From the NCBI GenBank assembly GCA_009930355.1, contig RZYK01000100.1, forward strand, positions 1-7,052: a stretch of DNA of 7,052 nucleotides, in the 5' to 3' direction. Under the pieces are notes generated by a model. The model was not told the origin of the DNA and did no database searches. It saw only the letters and a list, made by a program, of their open reading frames with translations. Of the stretch, positions 1 to 5,398 are shown one piece after another (positions within the stretch are counted from its first letter, which is position 1; the number at the start of each line of letters is the position of its first letter). Source of the DNA: Campylobacterota bacterium (GTDB taxonomy: Bacteria > Campylobacterota > Campylobacteria > Campylobacterales > Sulfurospirillaceae). Made by a program: the position numbers and the translations under genes.

Positions 1-411
1 GATAGCGATGGTGAAATTGGGTTTAACACCGAAACGCCTCTTTTCTTACACGATGTGGACATTAAAAATCGTGATTACTTTTTAGGCTTTTTCTTGGTTG
101 GGGCTTATCAAGAAGTTTTAGGAATGAAACACAACTTGTTTACCCATCCGACAGAAGCTACTGTCATTATTGATGATGATGGCTTTGAGATACAAAATAT
201 GCTTGAGTCTCAAAGTATTAGTGATATTTTAGAAGATCTTGATTATGACATCAGAGAAGTTCAAGAGAATCTTAATGAACGTATTGAAGCCTCAGATATC
301 ATTAGTGACAAAGAAAAAAAGTACATTTTAGGTGAGATATATCTCTTCTTGAATGATAATGGTTATTTAAAGACTATTAATAATAACAATGAAGGTATGA
401 GCAATGGGTGA
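1..411 (+). CDS. speA: Biosynthetic arginine decarboxylase, C-terminal part (5' end outside window)
   Basis: This is the last 136 residues of a SpeA-type arginine decarboxylase, a PLP enzyme converting arginine to agmatine and CO2 in cytoplasmic polyamine synthesis. The frame is open from the first base. A GTG at position 55 is an internal codon and not the start, because the residues before it (DSDGEIGF, then PLFLHDV) match the family. Seen in sequence: DSDG at the left edge, then LGFFLVGAYQEVLG and KHNLFTHPTEA, which closely match my memory of the E. coli SpeA C-terminal barrel (DSDG, LGFFMVGAYQEILG, MHNLFGDTEA). An acidic helical tail follows. The PLP lysine and most of the catalytic domain lie upstream of the window. 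The stop codon overlaps the start of cysE by 8 bases, so the two are probably co-transcribed and translationally coupled. No frameshift is visible. Confidence 0.93.
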   Translation, partial: DSDGEIGFNTETPLFLHDVDIKNRDYFLGFFLVGAYQEVLGMKHNLFTHPTEATVIIDDDGFEIQNMLESQSISDILEDLDYDIREVQENLNERIEASDIISDKEKKYILGEIYLFLNDNGYLKTINNNNEGMSNG

Positions 412-1117
412 TATCTCTTTGTGGGGACAGATAAGAGAAGATTTTTCACAACCTCTTTTACAAGATCCTGCAATTAACTCTAAAGTTGAGCTTTTTTTTA
501 ACTATCCAGGTGTTTGGGCACTGGTCAATTACCGTATGGCACACGCTTTACATGTAAAAGGGTTTCGTACCATAGCTCGAATTATTATGGGTATTTCACA
601 GGTTATAACCAATATTGATATTCACCCCGCATGTAAGATTGGACGACGTGTCTTTTTAGATCATGCTTTTGGTGTTGTTATTGGTGAGACAGCCATTGTT
701 GGAGATGATGTACTGATTTATCAAGGCGTTACCTTAGGCGGAGTGAGTTTAGCACGAGGCATGAAACGTCATCCAACCATTGGTAACAAAACAGTGATAG
801 GCTCAGGGGCAAAAGTTTTAGGCGATATTCATATAGGAGAAAACTGCCGTATCGGTTCCAATTCTGTGGTGGTTAAAAGCATTCCTGATGACTCAACGGC
901 TGTTGGAATCCCCGCACGTATTATTGAAAAAGGACGTGATAAAAACCCTATGGCGCACAATAAAATTCCTGATATTAATAAAGAACTTTTTATCTATATG
1001 TTTAAACGTATAAAGATTTTAGAAGAAGCTGTTTTACATAGTCATCATGATGCAAAAGTGAAAGATGATGAGCTGGAAACGATCTATAAATGTTACCTTG
1101 AATCGGTAAAAGAATAA
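404..1117 (+). CDS. cysE: Serine O-acetyltransferase
   Basis: Transfers acetyl from acetyl-CoA to L-serine, giving O-acetylserine, the carbon skeleton for cysteine. It has 237 residues, shorter at the N-terminus than E. coli CysE (273). A helical N-terminal region (about 1-70) is followed by a left-handed beta-helix of hexapeptide repeats (about 72-173). Family signatures are seen: DIHPACKIG with Asp72, FLDHAFGVVIGET with the catalytic His87, GVTLGG (108-113), and KRHPTIG with His123 near the active site. By family knowledge these are the serine and CoA site residues. The start is ATG 404, with GAAGG at 391-395 eight bases upstream inside speA. After the repeat domain comes a Lys/Glu-rich, probably helical tail of about 60 residues ending in VKE. 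It does not end in the C-terminal isoleucine that E. coli CysE uses to dock into CysK. Feedback inhibition by cysteine is usual in the family but cannot be judged here. Confidence 0.95.
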   Translation: MGDISLWGQIREDFSQPLLQDPAINSKVELFFNYPGVWALVNYRMAHALHVKGFRTIARIIMGISQVITNIDIHPACKIGRRVFLDHAFGVVIGETAIVGDDVLIYQGVTLGGVSLARGMKRHPTIGNKTVIGSGAKVLGDIHIGENCRIGSNSVVVKSIPDDSTAVGIPARIIEKGRDKNPMAHNKIPDINKELFIYMFKRIKILEEAVLHSHHDAKVKDDELETIYKCYLESVKE

Positions 1118-1145
1118 AATTTTTTTGGAATGAAATAGTTAATTT

Positions 1146-1175
1146 TTTGCTATAATCTGCACGATATTTTTACAG
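1146..1175 (+). promoter_or_regulatory. Extended -10 promoter and leader for the aminotransferase gene
   Basis: TGC at 1148-1150 followed by TATAAT at 1151-1156 forms an extended -10 element, preceded by a run of T. No convincing -35 hexamer is present at the usual spacing, which fits the sigma-70 promoters known in Campylobacterota. Transcription would start near 1163, giving a leader of about 24 bases. The ribosome binding site AGGGGAA lies at 1174-1180, six bases before the ATG at 1187. The whole stretch is 25/30 identical to 2420-2449. The promoter call rests on the match alone. Confidence 0.72.
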
Positions 1176-1186
1176 GGGAAGTCTTC

Positions 1187-2356
1187 ATGCTATCACAAAG
1201 AGTTCAAGTTTTATCACCGTCTTTAACGCTAGCTATTACGGCATTAGCAAGAGATCTCAAAGCACAAGGAAAAGATATTTTAAGCTTTTCAGCAGGTGAA
1301 CCCGATTTTGACACACCACAACGTGTTAAAGACGCTGCTATCGAAGCCATTCAAAATGGTTTTTCAAAATATACGGCTGTTGCAGGTACGCCTGAAGTCT
1401 TAAAAGCGATTGCTGGTAAGCTTAAGCGTGAAAATAACCTTGATTATAAACCGTCTCAAATTGTGGTTAATGTAGGTGCAAAGCACTCATTATTCAATAT
1501 TTTTCAAGCGATTATTGATGAGGGCGATGAAGTCATTATCCCTTCTCCTTATTGGGTCACTTATCCTGAAATTGTTAAATACTCTGGAGGCATACCCGTT
1601 TATATTGAAACAGATGATTCTACGAACTTTAAAATTACACCTGCACAACTTAAAGCAGCGATTACACCTAAAACAAAAGTTCTTTTGTTTAATACTCCTT
1701 CAAATCCAACGGGTTCAGTTTATTCAAAAGCGGATTTAGAAGCGATTGCGGATGTTTTAAAAGGTACAAATATTTTGGTTGTTTCGGATGAAATGTATGA
1801 AAAAATTTTATTTGACAATCTTAAGTTTACTTCTGTTGCTGCTATTAGTGAAGATATGTATAATCGAACCATTACAGTCAATGGTCTCAGTAAATCTGTT
1901 GCAATGCCAGGTTGGCGTTTTGGGTATCTTGCCTGTCCTATTAAAGAGATTGTAGATGCGATTGTAGATCTTCAAGGTCAAAGTACCTCAAATATTAACT
2001 CTATTACTCAAAAAGCGGCTATTCCTGCCTTAAATGGGGATGTGGATAATGATATTGAAGCGATGCGTGTTGCATTTGAGAGACGTCGTAACATGGCATA
2101 CGAACTGTTGAGTAACATCAAAGGATTAAGTGTTGTTAAGCCAGAAGGTGCTTTTTATCTTTATGTCAACACAAAAGCGATTGAAAATGATTCGATGAAA
2201 TTTTGTTCCAAATTATTAGAAGAAACGGGTGTTGCCGTTGTCCCTGGTCTTGGATTTGGAACAGAGGGTTATTTTAGGCTTTCTTTTGCAACTGATGATG
2301 CTACGATTAAAGAAGGTATCTCACGTATTAAGGCTTTTGTAGATACCTACAAATAG
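1187..2356 (+). CDS. aspC: Class I PLP-dependent aspartate aminotransferase (subgroup Ib type)
   Basis: Reversibly moves the amino group between aspartate and 2-oxoglutarate in the cytoplasm. It has 389 residues, the usual length for bacterial subgroup Ib enzymes. Seen in order: the N-terminal substrate segment SFSAGEPDFDTP (34-44), SPYWVTYPE (120-128), NTPSNPTG (169-176) with the cofactor-contacting Asn, SDEMYEKI (200-207) with the Asp that pairs with the PLP ring nitrogen, the Schiff-base lysine K236 in VNGLSKSVAMPGWRFGY, and the substrate carboxylate Arg364 in GYFRLSFA. ATG 1187 is preceded by a good ribosome binding site. Its own extended -10 promoter and a downstream hairpin suggest it can be a single-gene unit, although no clear terminator separates it from cysE. 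Some relatives also act on prephenate or aromatic amino acids, so the exact substrate range is inferred. The symbols aspB and aspC are both used for this family. Confidence 0.92.
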   Translation: MLSQRVQVLSPSLTLAITALARDLKAQGKDILSFSAGEPDFDTPQRVKDAAIEAIQNGFSKYTAVAGTPEVLKAIAGKLKRENNLDYKPSQIVVNVGAKHSLFNIFQAIIDEGDEVIIPSPYWVTYPEIVKYSGGIPVYIETDDSTNFKITPAQLKAAITPKTKVLLFNTPSNPTGSVYSKADLEAIADVLKGTNILVVSDEMYEKILFDNLKFTSVAAISEDMYNRTITVNGLSKSVAMPGWRFGYLACPIKEIVDAIVDLQGQSTSNINSITQKAAIPALNGDVDNDIEAMRVAFERRRNMAYELLSNIKGLSVVKPEGAFYLYVNTKAIENDSMKFCSKLLEETGVAVVPGLGFGTEGYFRLSFATDDATIKEGISRIKAFVDTYK

Positions 2357-2362
2357 CTTTTT

Positions 2363-2391
2363 AGGGTGTTCCTCTTAGGGCACCCTCTTTT
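2363..2391 (+). terminator. Rho-independent terminator after the aminotransferase gene
   Basis: AGGGTG (2363-2368) pairs with CACCCT (2381-2386). An inner TCCT/AGGG pairing with one bulged base extends the stem, leaving a loop of about three bases. A short T-rich tract follows (CTTTTTC from 2387). It begins 6 bases after the stop codon at 2354-2356, the expected place for an intrinsic terminator. Confidence 0.8.
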
Positions 2392-2419
2392 TCAAAACTT
2401 CTCACGAAAGTCTGATAGC

Positions 2420-2449
2420 TTTGCTACAATTTACACACTATTTTTACAG
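2420..2449 (+). promoter_or_regulatory. Extended -10 promoter and leader for the GltD-like gene
   Basis: TGC at 2422-2424 and TACAAT at 2425-2430 form an extended -10 with one mismatch from TATAAT. There is no obvious -35. The start of transcription is inferred near 2437, giving a leader of about 26 bases. It lies between the upstream terminator and the next gene, and resembles the element at 1146-1175 over 30 bases, including the shared downstream TATTTTTACAG. Confidence 0.68.
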
Positions 2450-2451
2450 AT

Positions 2452-2456
2452 AAAGG
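2452..2456 (+). promoter_or_regulatory. Ribosome binding site that decides the GltD-like start
   Basis: AAAGG directly abuts the ATG at 2457 (spacing 0) but is six bases from the ATG at 2463. The second spacing is workable for a Shine-Dalgarno sequence and the first is not. The start is therefore placed at 2463, removing two residues (Met-Cys) from the longest open frame. Confidence 0.7.
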
Positions 2457-2462
2457 ATGTGT

Positions 2463-3659
2463 ATGAATAAATATGTCATCACACTTGCAAATACATGTTT
2501 AGGGTGCAAAAAACCTGCATGCCAAAAAGGGTGTCCTGTTCAAACCCCAATTCCTGATATGATTCGCCTCTTTTTAGCAGGTGATATTAAAAAAGCAGGA
2601 CAAATACTGTTTGAAAATAATCCACTCTCTGTCATTTGCTCTCTGGTCTGTCCTCATGAAAAACATTGTGAAGGACATTGTATTTTAAATAAAAAAGGTA
2701 CAGCCGTCAGTGTTGGAAGTATTGAAAATTATATTTCTGACCTTTACATTAATGATAAACAATTTGAAAGGCCTATTCGCAATGGTCATAAAGTCGCTAT
2801 TATTGGTAGTGGTCCAGCAGGTATTGCCTTAGCGTTTATTTTAGCTGCCAAAGGTTACGAAATTACGATGTATGATGCTCATGATAAAATCGGGGGTGTG
2901 CTTCGTTATGGAATTCCTGATTTTAGACTTAATAAAACAATTTTAGATACGCTTGAAACAAAATTGTCCCAACTTGGAGTTGTTATTCGTCCCAATATTA
3001 CTATTGGTAAAAATATTACAGTGGGTGATCTTTTCCGTGATGAATTTAAAGCTGTTTTTATAGGAACGGGAGTTTGGGCGCCTAAAAAATTGGGTATAAA
3101 AGGTGAAAGTTTAGGTCATGTACATTTTGCGATTGATTATCTTAAAAATCCTTCTGTGCATCATTTAGGTAAAAAAGTAGTCGTTTTAGGTGCAGGAAAT
3201 GTCGCTATGGACGTTGCAAGAACAGCAGTACGTAATGGGGCACAAGAGGTGATTGTGATGTATCGTAAAGGCATGGAAGATATTCCTGCATCGCATCATG
3301 AAGTTGAATGTGCCAAAATTGATGGTGTGAAATTCGATCTTTATAAACAACCCATTGAAATCACAGAGGATGGCGTAAAATATCGCACAACAAACGAAGA
3401 GCAAGCAGAAGGTCTTTTGGAGGCAGATTCTATTTTAATAGCCATTAGCCAAACAGCAAAAGATAACATTATTCAAGGGGCTAGAGAAATTGAAGTCGAT
3501 GGAAAAGGCTTAGTGATTACGGATGAAAGTGGTAGAACGACGATGAATGGTGTCTTTGCCTCTGGAGATGTAGTAACAGGAGCTCGAACAGTAGTTGAAG
3601 CAGTTGCTTTTTCTAAACGAGTTGGTATTGCAATTGAGGAGTATATCTCTTCATTGTAA
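2463..3659 (+). CDS. GltD-like NAD(P)-dependent FAD/iron-sulfur oxidoreductase, partner unknown
   Basis: A cytoplasmic flavoprotein of the glutamate synthase small-subunit superfamily, 398 residues from the preferred start. Residue numbers below count from the alternative ATG at 2457. The N-terminal domain carries eight cysteines in the family pattern, CLGCKKPACQKGCP (C14, C17, C22, C26) and CSLVCPHEKHCEGHC (C61, C65, C71, C75), expected to hold two [4Fe-4S] clusters. The FAD Rossmann motif IIGSGPAGIA is at 115-124, with GGVLRYGIPDFRL after it. The NAD(P) motif VVLGAGNVAMDVA is at 242-254. The closing FAD motif FASGDVVTGARTVVEA is at 367-382. It is shorter than typical GltD (about 470), and no gltB, preA or nfnA partner lies beside it. 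Besides an electron-donating subunit for glutamate synthase, it could be a PreT-like dihydropyrimidine dehydrogenase subunit or an NfnB-like protein. The superfamily is sure, the substrate is not. Confidence 0.88.
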   Translation: MNKYVITLANTCLGCKKPACQKGCPVQTPIPDMIRLFLAGDIKKAGQILFENNPLSVICSLVCPHEKHCEGHCILNKKGTAVSVGSIENYISDLYINDKQFERPIRNGHKVAIIGSGPAGIALAFILAAKGYEITMYDAHDKIGGVLRYGIPDFRLNKTILDTLETKLSQLGVVIRPNITIGKNITVGDLFRDEFKAVFIGTGVWAPKKLGIKGESLGHVHFAIDYLKNPSVHHLGKKVVVLGAGNVAMDVARTAVRNGAQEVIVMYRKGMEDIPASHHEVECAKIDGVKFDLYKQPIEITEDGVKYRTTNEEQAEGLLEADSILIAISQTAKDNIIQGAREIEVDGKGLVITDESGRTTMNGVFASGDVVTGARTVVEAVAFSKRVGIAIEEYISSL

Positions 3660-3664
3660 TTTAA

Positions 3665-3708
3665 AAAAGGGTTTTACATGTAAGAATCTTTACATGTAAA
3701 ACCCTTTT
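3665..3708. terminator. Bidirectional terminator, perfect 19-bp hairpin
   Basis: The arm 3665-3683 is the exact reverse complement of 3690-3708, with a six-base loop GAATCT (3684-3689). On the + strand the stem starts with AAAAGGG and ends with CCCTTTT. On the - strand GGG is followed by six T. It starts 6 bases after the GltD-like stop (3659) and ends 3 bases before the stop of the convergent 81-residue gene (3712). It should stop both transcription units, probably better for the - strand because its T tract is longer. Confidence 0.9.
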
Positions 3709-3711
3709 GGA

Positions 3712-3957
3712 TTATTTTGCTTCTGCGTCAAAACGCTCTTTTGCTTCTTTAAGTGCATTGATAAGTTCATCTACATTTTCATAAGGAATATGTGCTTTCC
3801 AATCAGGTTCTTGTGCATTATTTTTTAATGAAATACCAATGCTTACGACAGGGAAAGATCCGTTTCCATAGGGTTCTTCTAAGTGTGAAACAGAAATCAT
3901 ACCGTTTTTAGTTCCTGCTAATGAAAATTTAGCCAGTATTGTATTTTTACCACCCAT
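3712..3957 (-). CDS. Small conserved-looking protein of unknown function (81 aa)
   Basis: I do not recognise this protein. It has 81 residues, no cysteine, no signal peptide and no membrane segment, so it is probably cytosolic. The N-terminal half alternates hydrophobic and polar residues as in beta strands (NTILAKFSLAG, GMISVSHLEE, SFPVVSIGISLK). An Asn/Pro/Trp turn (QEPDWKAHIPYE) leads to a charged amphipathic helix (about 60-79, VDELINALKEAKERF). A beta sheet followed by one helix recalls PC4- or PUR-like nucleic-acid-binding folds. That is a weak visual analogy and not an assignment. It is read as real because ATG 3957 has AGGAAA at 3965-3970 seven bases upstream, it lies 14 bases after lpxD on the same strand, and its stop abuts the terminator. 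It is probably the last gene of the ilvI-ilvH-lpxD operon. Confidence 0.82.
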   Translation of the reverse strand: MGGKNTILAKFSLAGTKNGMISVSHLEEPYGNGSFPVVSIGISLKNNAQEPDWKAHIPYENVDELINALKEAKERFDAEAK

Positions 3958-3971
3958 TATTTTGTTTCCTT

Positions 3972-4925
3972 TTAATTTTTTTTAAAAAATCTAGCAAGTT
4001 TAGCGTTGTTTTTTAACCATTCACTTTGTAATGTAAGTGGGAATCCACCGTAAACTTTTCCACCTTCAATGGATTTTGAAACGCCACCACGTGCAGCAAT
4101 CGTTGCAAAATCACCAATTTCTAAATGTCCAGCAGTAGCACTCTGCCCTCCCATAACCACATTCCGTCCTAATTTGCTTGAACCAGCCAAACCTGCTTGT
4201 GCAACAATAATACTGTATGCCCCAATTTCACAGTTATGCCCAATTTGAACAAGGTTGTCTATTTTTGTCCCTTTTTTTATAATGGTTGAGCCAAAAACAG
4301 CACGATCAATGGTACTATTTGCCCCAATTTCAACCTCTTCTTCAAGAATGACATTGCCATGATGGTAAATTTTGATATGTTCACCCATTTTGGTATGTGC
4401 ATAGCCAAAACCATCACTTCCAATAATTGCTCCTGCTTGAATGATGCAATCATTTCCAATGATAGCGTTGTCATAAATAACAACATTGGGATAAATGGTT
4501 ACATTTTTTCCAATACGTACATGAGCGCCAATAATCACATTGGGCATAATATAACTCCCCTCTTCTACGATACTACCACTACCAATAACTACATTTTGTG
4601 CTAGATGTGCTTCTTGAGAGATGGTAGCGGGTATTGAGATTTCAAAAGGCTTATGTGCAAAAAGTTTACTGGCATATGCCATACTTAAGTAAGGATTTTC
4701 ACTTAAAATGACTTGAGAATTTTTTGGAACAAAACTTTGAAATTCAGGGGTAACAATGATTGCCCCTGCTTTGGTTGTTTTTAAATCTTCTAATAGTTTT
4801 TTATCTGAGAAAAAAGAGATATGTGATGGGGTTGCTTCTTTTAGGGGTGCAAAGGAGATGACATCAAAATCATCTCCCTCAAAGCTTAGATGCATAGCGT
4901 GTGCTAAAAAACTGAGTTTCATCAT
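3972..4925 (-). CDS. lpxD: UDP-3-O-(3-hydroxyacyl)glucosamine N-acyltransferase
   Basis: Third enzyme of lipid A synthesis: it moves a 3-hydroxyacyl chain from acyl carrier protein to the 2-amino group of UDP-3-O-acyl-glucosamine, in the cytoplasm. It has 317 residues, slightly shorter than E. coli LpxD (341). An N-terminal uridine-binding domain (about 1-95) contains ATPSHISFFSDKK. A long run of hexapeptide repeats forming a left-handed beta-helix follows (about 100-275). His230 in VQIGHNCEIG matches the family's catalytic histidine, and His267 in AGHLEIG matches its second conserved histidine. The GGFPLTLQSEW segment and a short basic C-terminal helix follow. The long coiled C-terminal helix of E. 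coli LpxD is absent or reduced. The start ATG (4923-4925) overlaps the ilvH stop by one base (TAATG). A second ATG at 4920-4922 is also possible. Only a weak GGAT precedes it, so translation probably depends on coupling to ilvH. The last codons run through T6 then A8. Confidence 0.95.
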   Translation of the reverse strand: MMKLSFLAHAMHLSFEGDDFDVISFAPLKEATPSHISFFSDKKLLEDLKTTKAGAIIVTPEFQSFVPKNSQVILSENPYLSMAYASKLFAHKPFEISIPATISQEAHLAQNVVIGSGSIVEEGSYIMPNVIIGAHVRIGKNVTIYPNVVIYDNAIIGNDCIIQAGAIIGSDGFGYAHTKMGEHIKIYHHGNVILEEEVEIGANSTIDRAVFGSTIIKKGTKIDNLVQIGHNCEIGAYSIIVAQAGLAGSSKLGRNVVMGGQSATAGHLEIGDFATIAARGGVSKSIEGGKVYGGFPLTLQSEWLKNNAKLARFFKKN

Positions 4926-5395
4926 TACATATCCAATGCGACAGAGCCACTTCTAACGATGTCTGTGGGATTGTATTTTTTAACCGCTTTTAAAAAGTTA
5001 TCAATGCGGTCATAATCATCCGCAACCATAACTACTATAAACTCTTCACCACTACTTGCAATCGTTCCATTATAAGCCTTTAGCATGGCATCAAGTCCAT
5101 TAAAGTCTTCATTAAGAGGAATTTTAACAAGGGCCAATTCTTTTTCAACAAACTGACCAGACTCAATGACCTTGTACGTTGGAATAAGTTTATGTAATTG
5201 TTTAACAATTTGTTCTAATACGGGCGCATTCCCTGAAGTCACAATGGTCAAACGGGAGAGATTTGTTTTAGGAATGGGAGCGACTGTAAGAGAGTCAATA
5301 TTATACCCACGACCCGCAAAAAGACCAGAAATACGTGATAAAACACCATCTTCATTTAGAACAATAACCGATAAAACGCGTCTTATATGTTCCAT
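4925..5395 (-). CDS. ilvH: Acetolactate synthase small (regulatory) subunit
   Basis: Regulatory subunit that activates the large subunit IlvI and confers valine feedback inhibition on the first common step of branched-chain amino-acid synthesis. It has 156 residues, close to E. coli IlvH (163). The N-terminal ACT domain spans about 5-77, with RRVLSVIVLNEDGVLSRISG and FAGRGYNIDSLTVAP. The C-terminal small-subunit domain spans about 83-155 and ends VRSGSVALDM. Asn14, Gly17 and Asn32 line up with E. coli Asn11, Gly14 and Asn29, which affect valine sensitivity when changed, so an inhibitable enzyme is inferred. The start is ATG 5395, three bases after the ilvI stop, with AAGGAG (5402-5407) inside the ilvI end. 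Its stop overlaps the lpxD start. Confidence 0.95.
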   Translation of the reverse strand: MEHIRRVLSVIVLNEDGVLSRISGLFAGRGYNIDSLTVAPIPKTNLSRLTIVTSGNAPVLEQIVKQLHKLIPTYKVIESGQFVEKELALVKIPLNEDFNGLDAMLKAYNGTIASSGEEFIVVMVADDYDRIDNFLKAVKKYNPTDIVRSGSVALDM

Positions 5396-5398
5396 CGT

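Noticed and set aside
55..57. GTG as a start of a 118-residue gene
   Set aside because: The upstream codons in the same frame match the arginine decarboxylase family, so this is the interior of speA.
1118..1130. Terminator after cysE from the T7 run
   Set aside because: The run at 1120-1126 has no GC-containing stem before it. Read-through from cysE into the aminotransferase gene remains possible.
1476..1739. 87-codon open frame within the aminotransferase gene
   Set aside because: It is entirely inside a strongly supported gene in another frame, has no ribosome binding site I can see, and its Leu/Lys-rich composition is typical of a shadow frame.
4277..4604. Repeat-like protein pattern in open frames on both strands within lpxD
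   Set aside because: The periodicity comes from the hexapeptide repeats of LpxD read in other frames, not from separate genes or a DNA repeat array.
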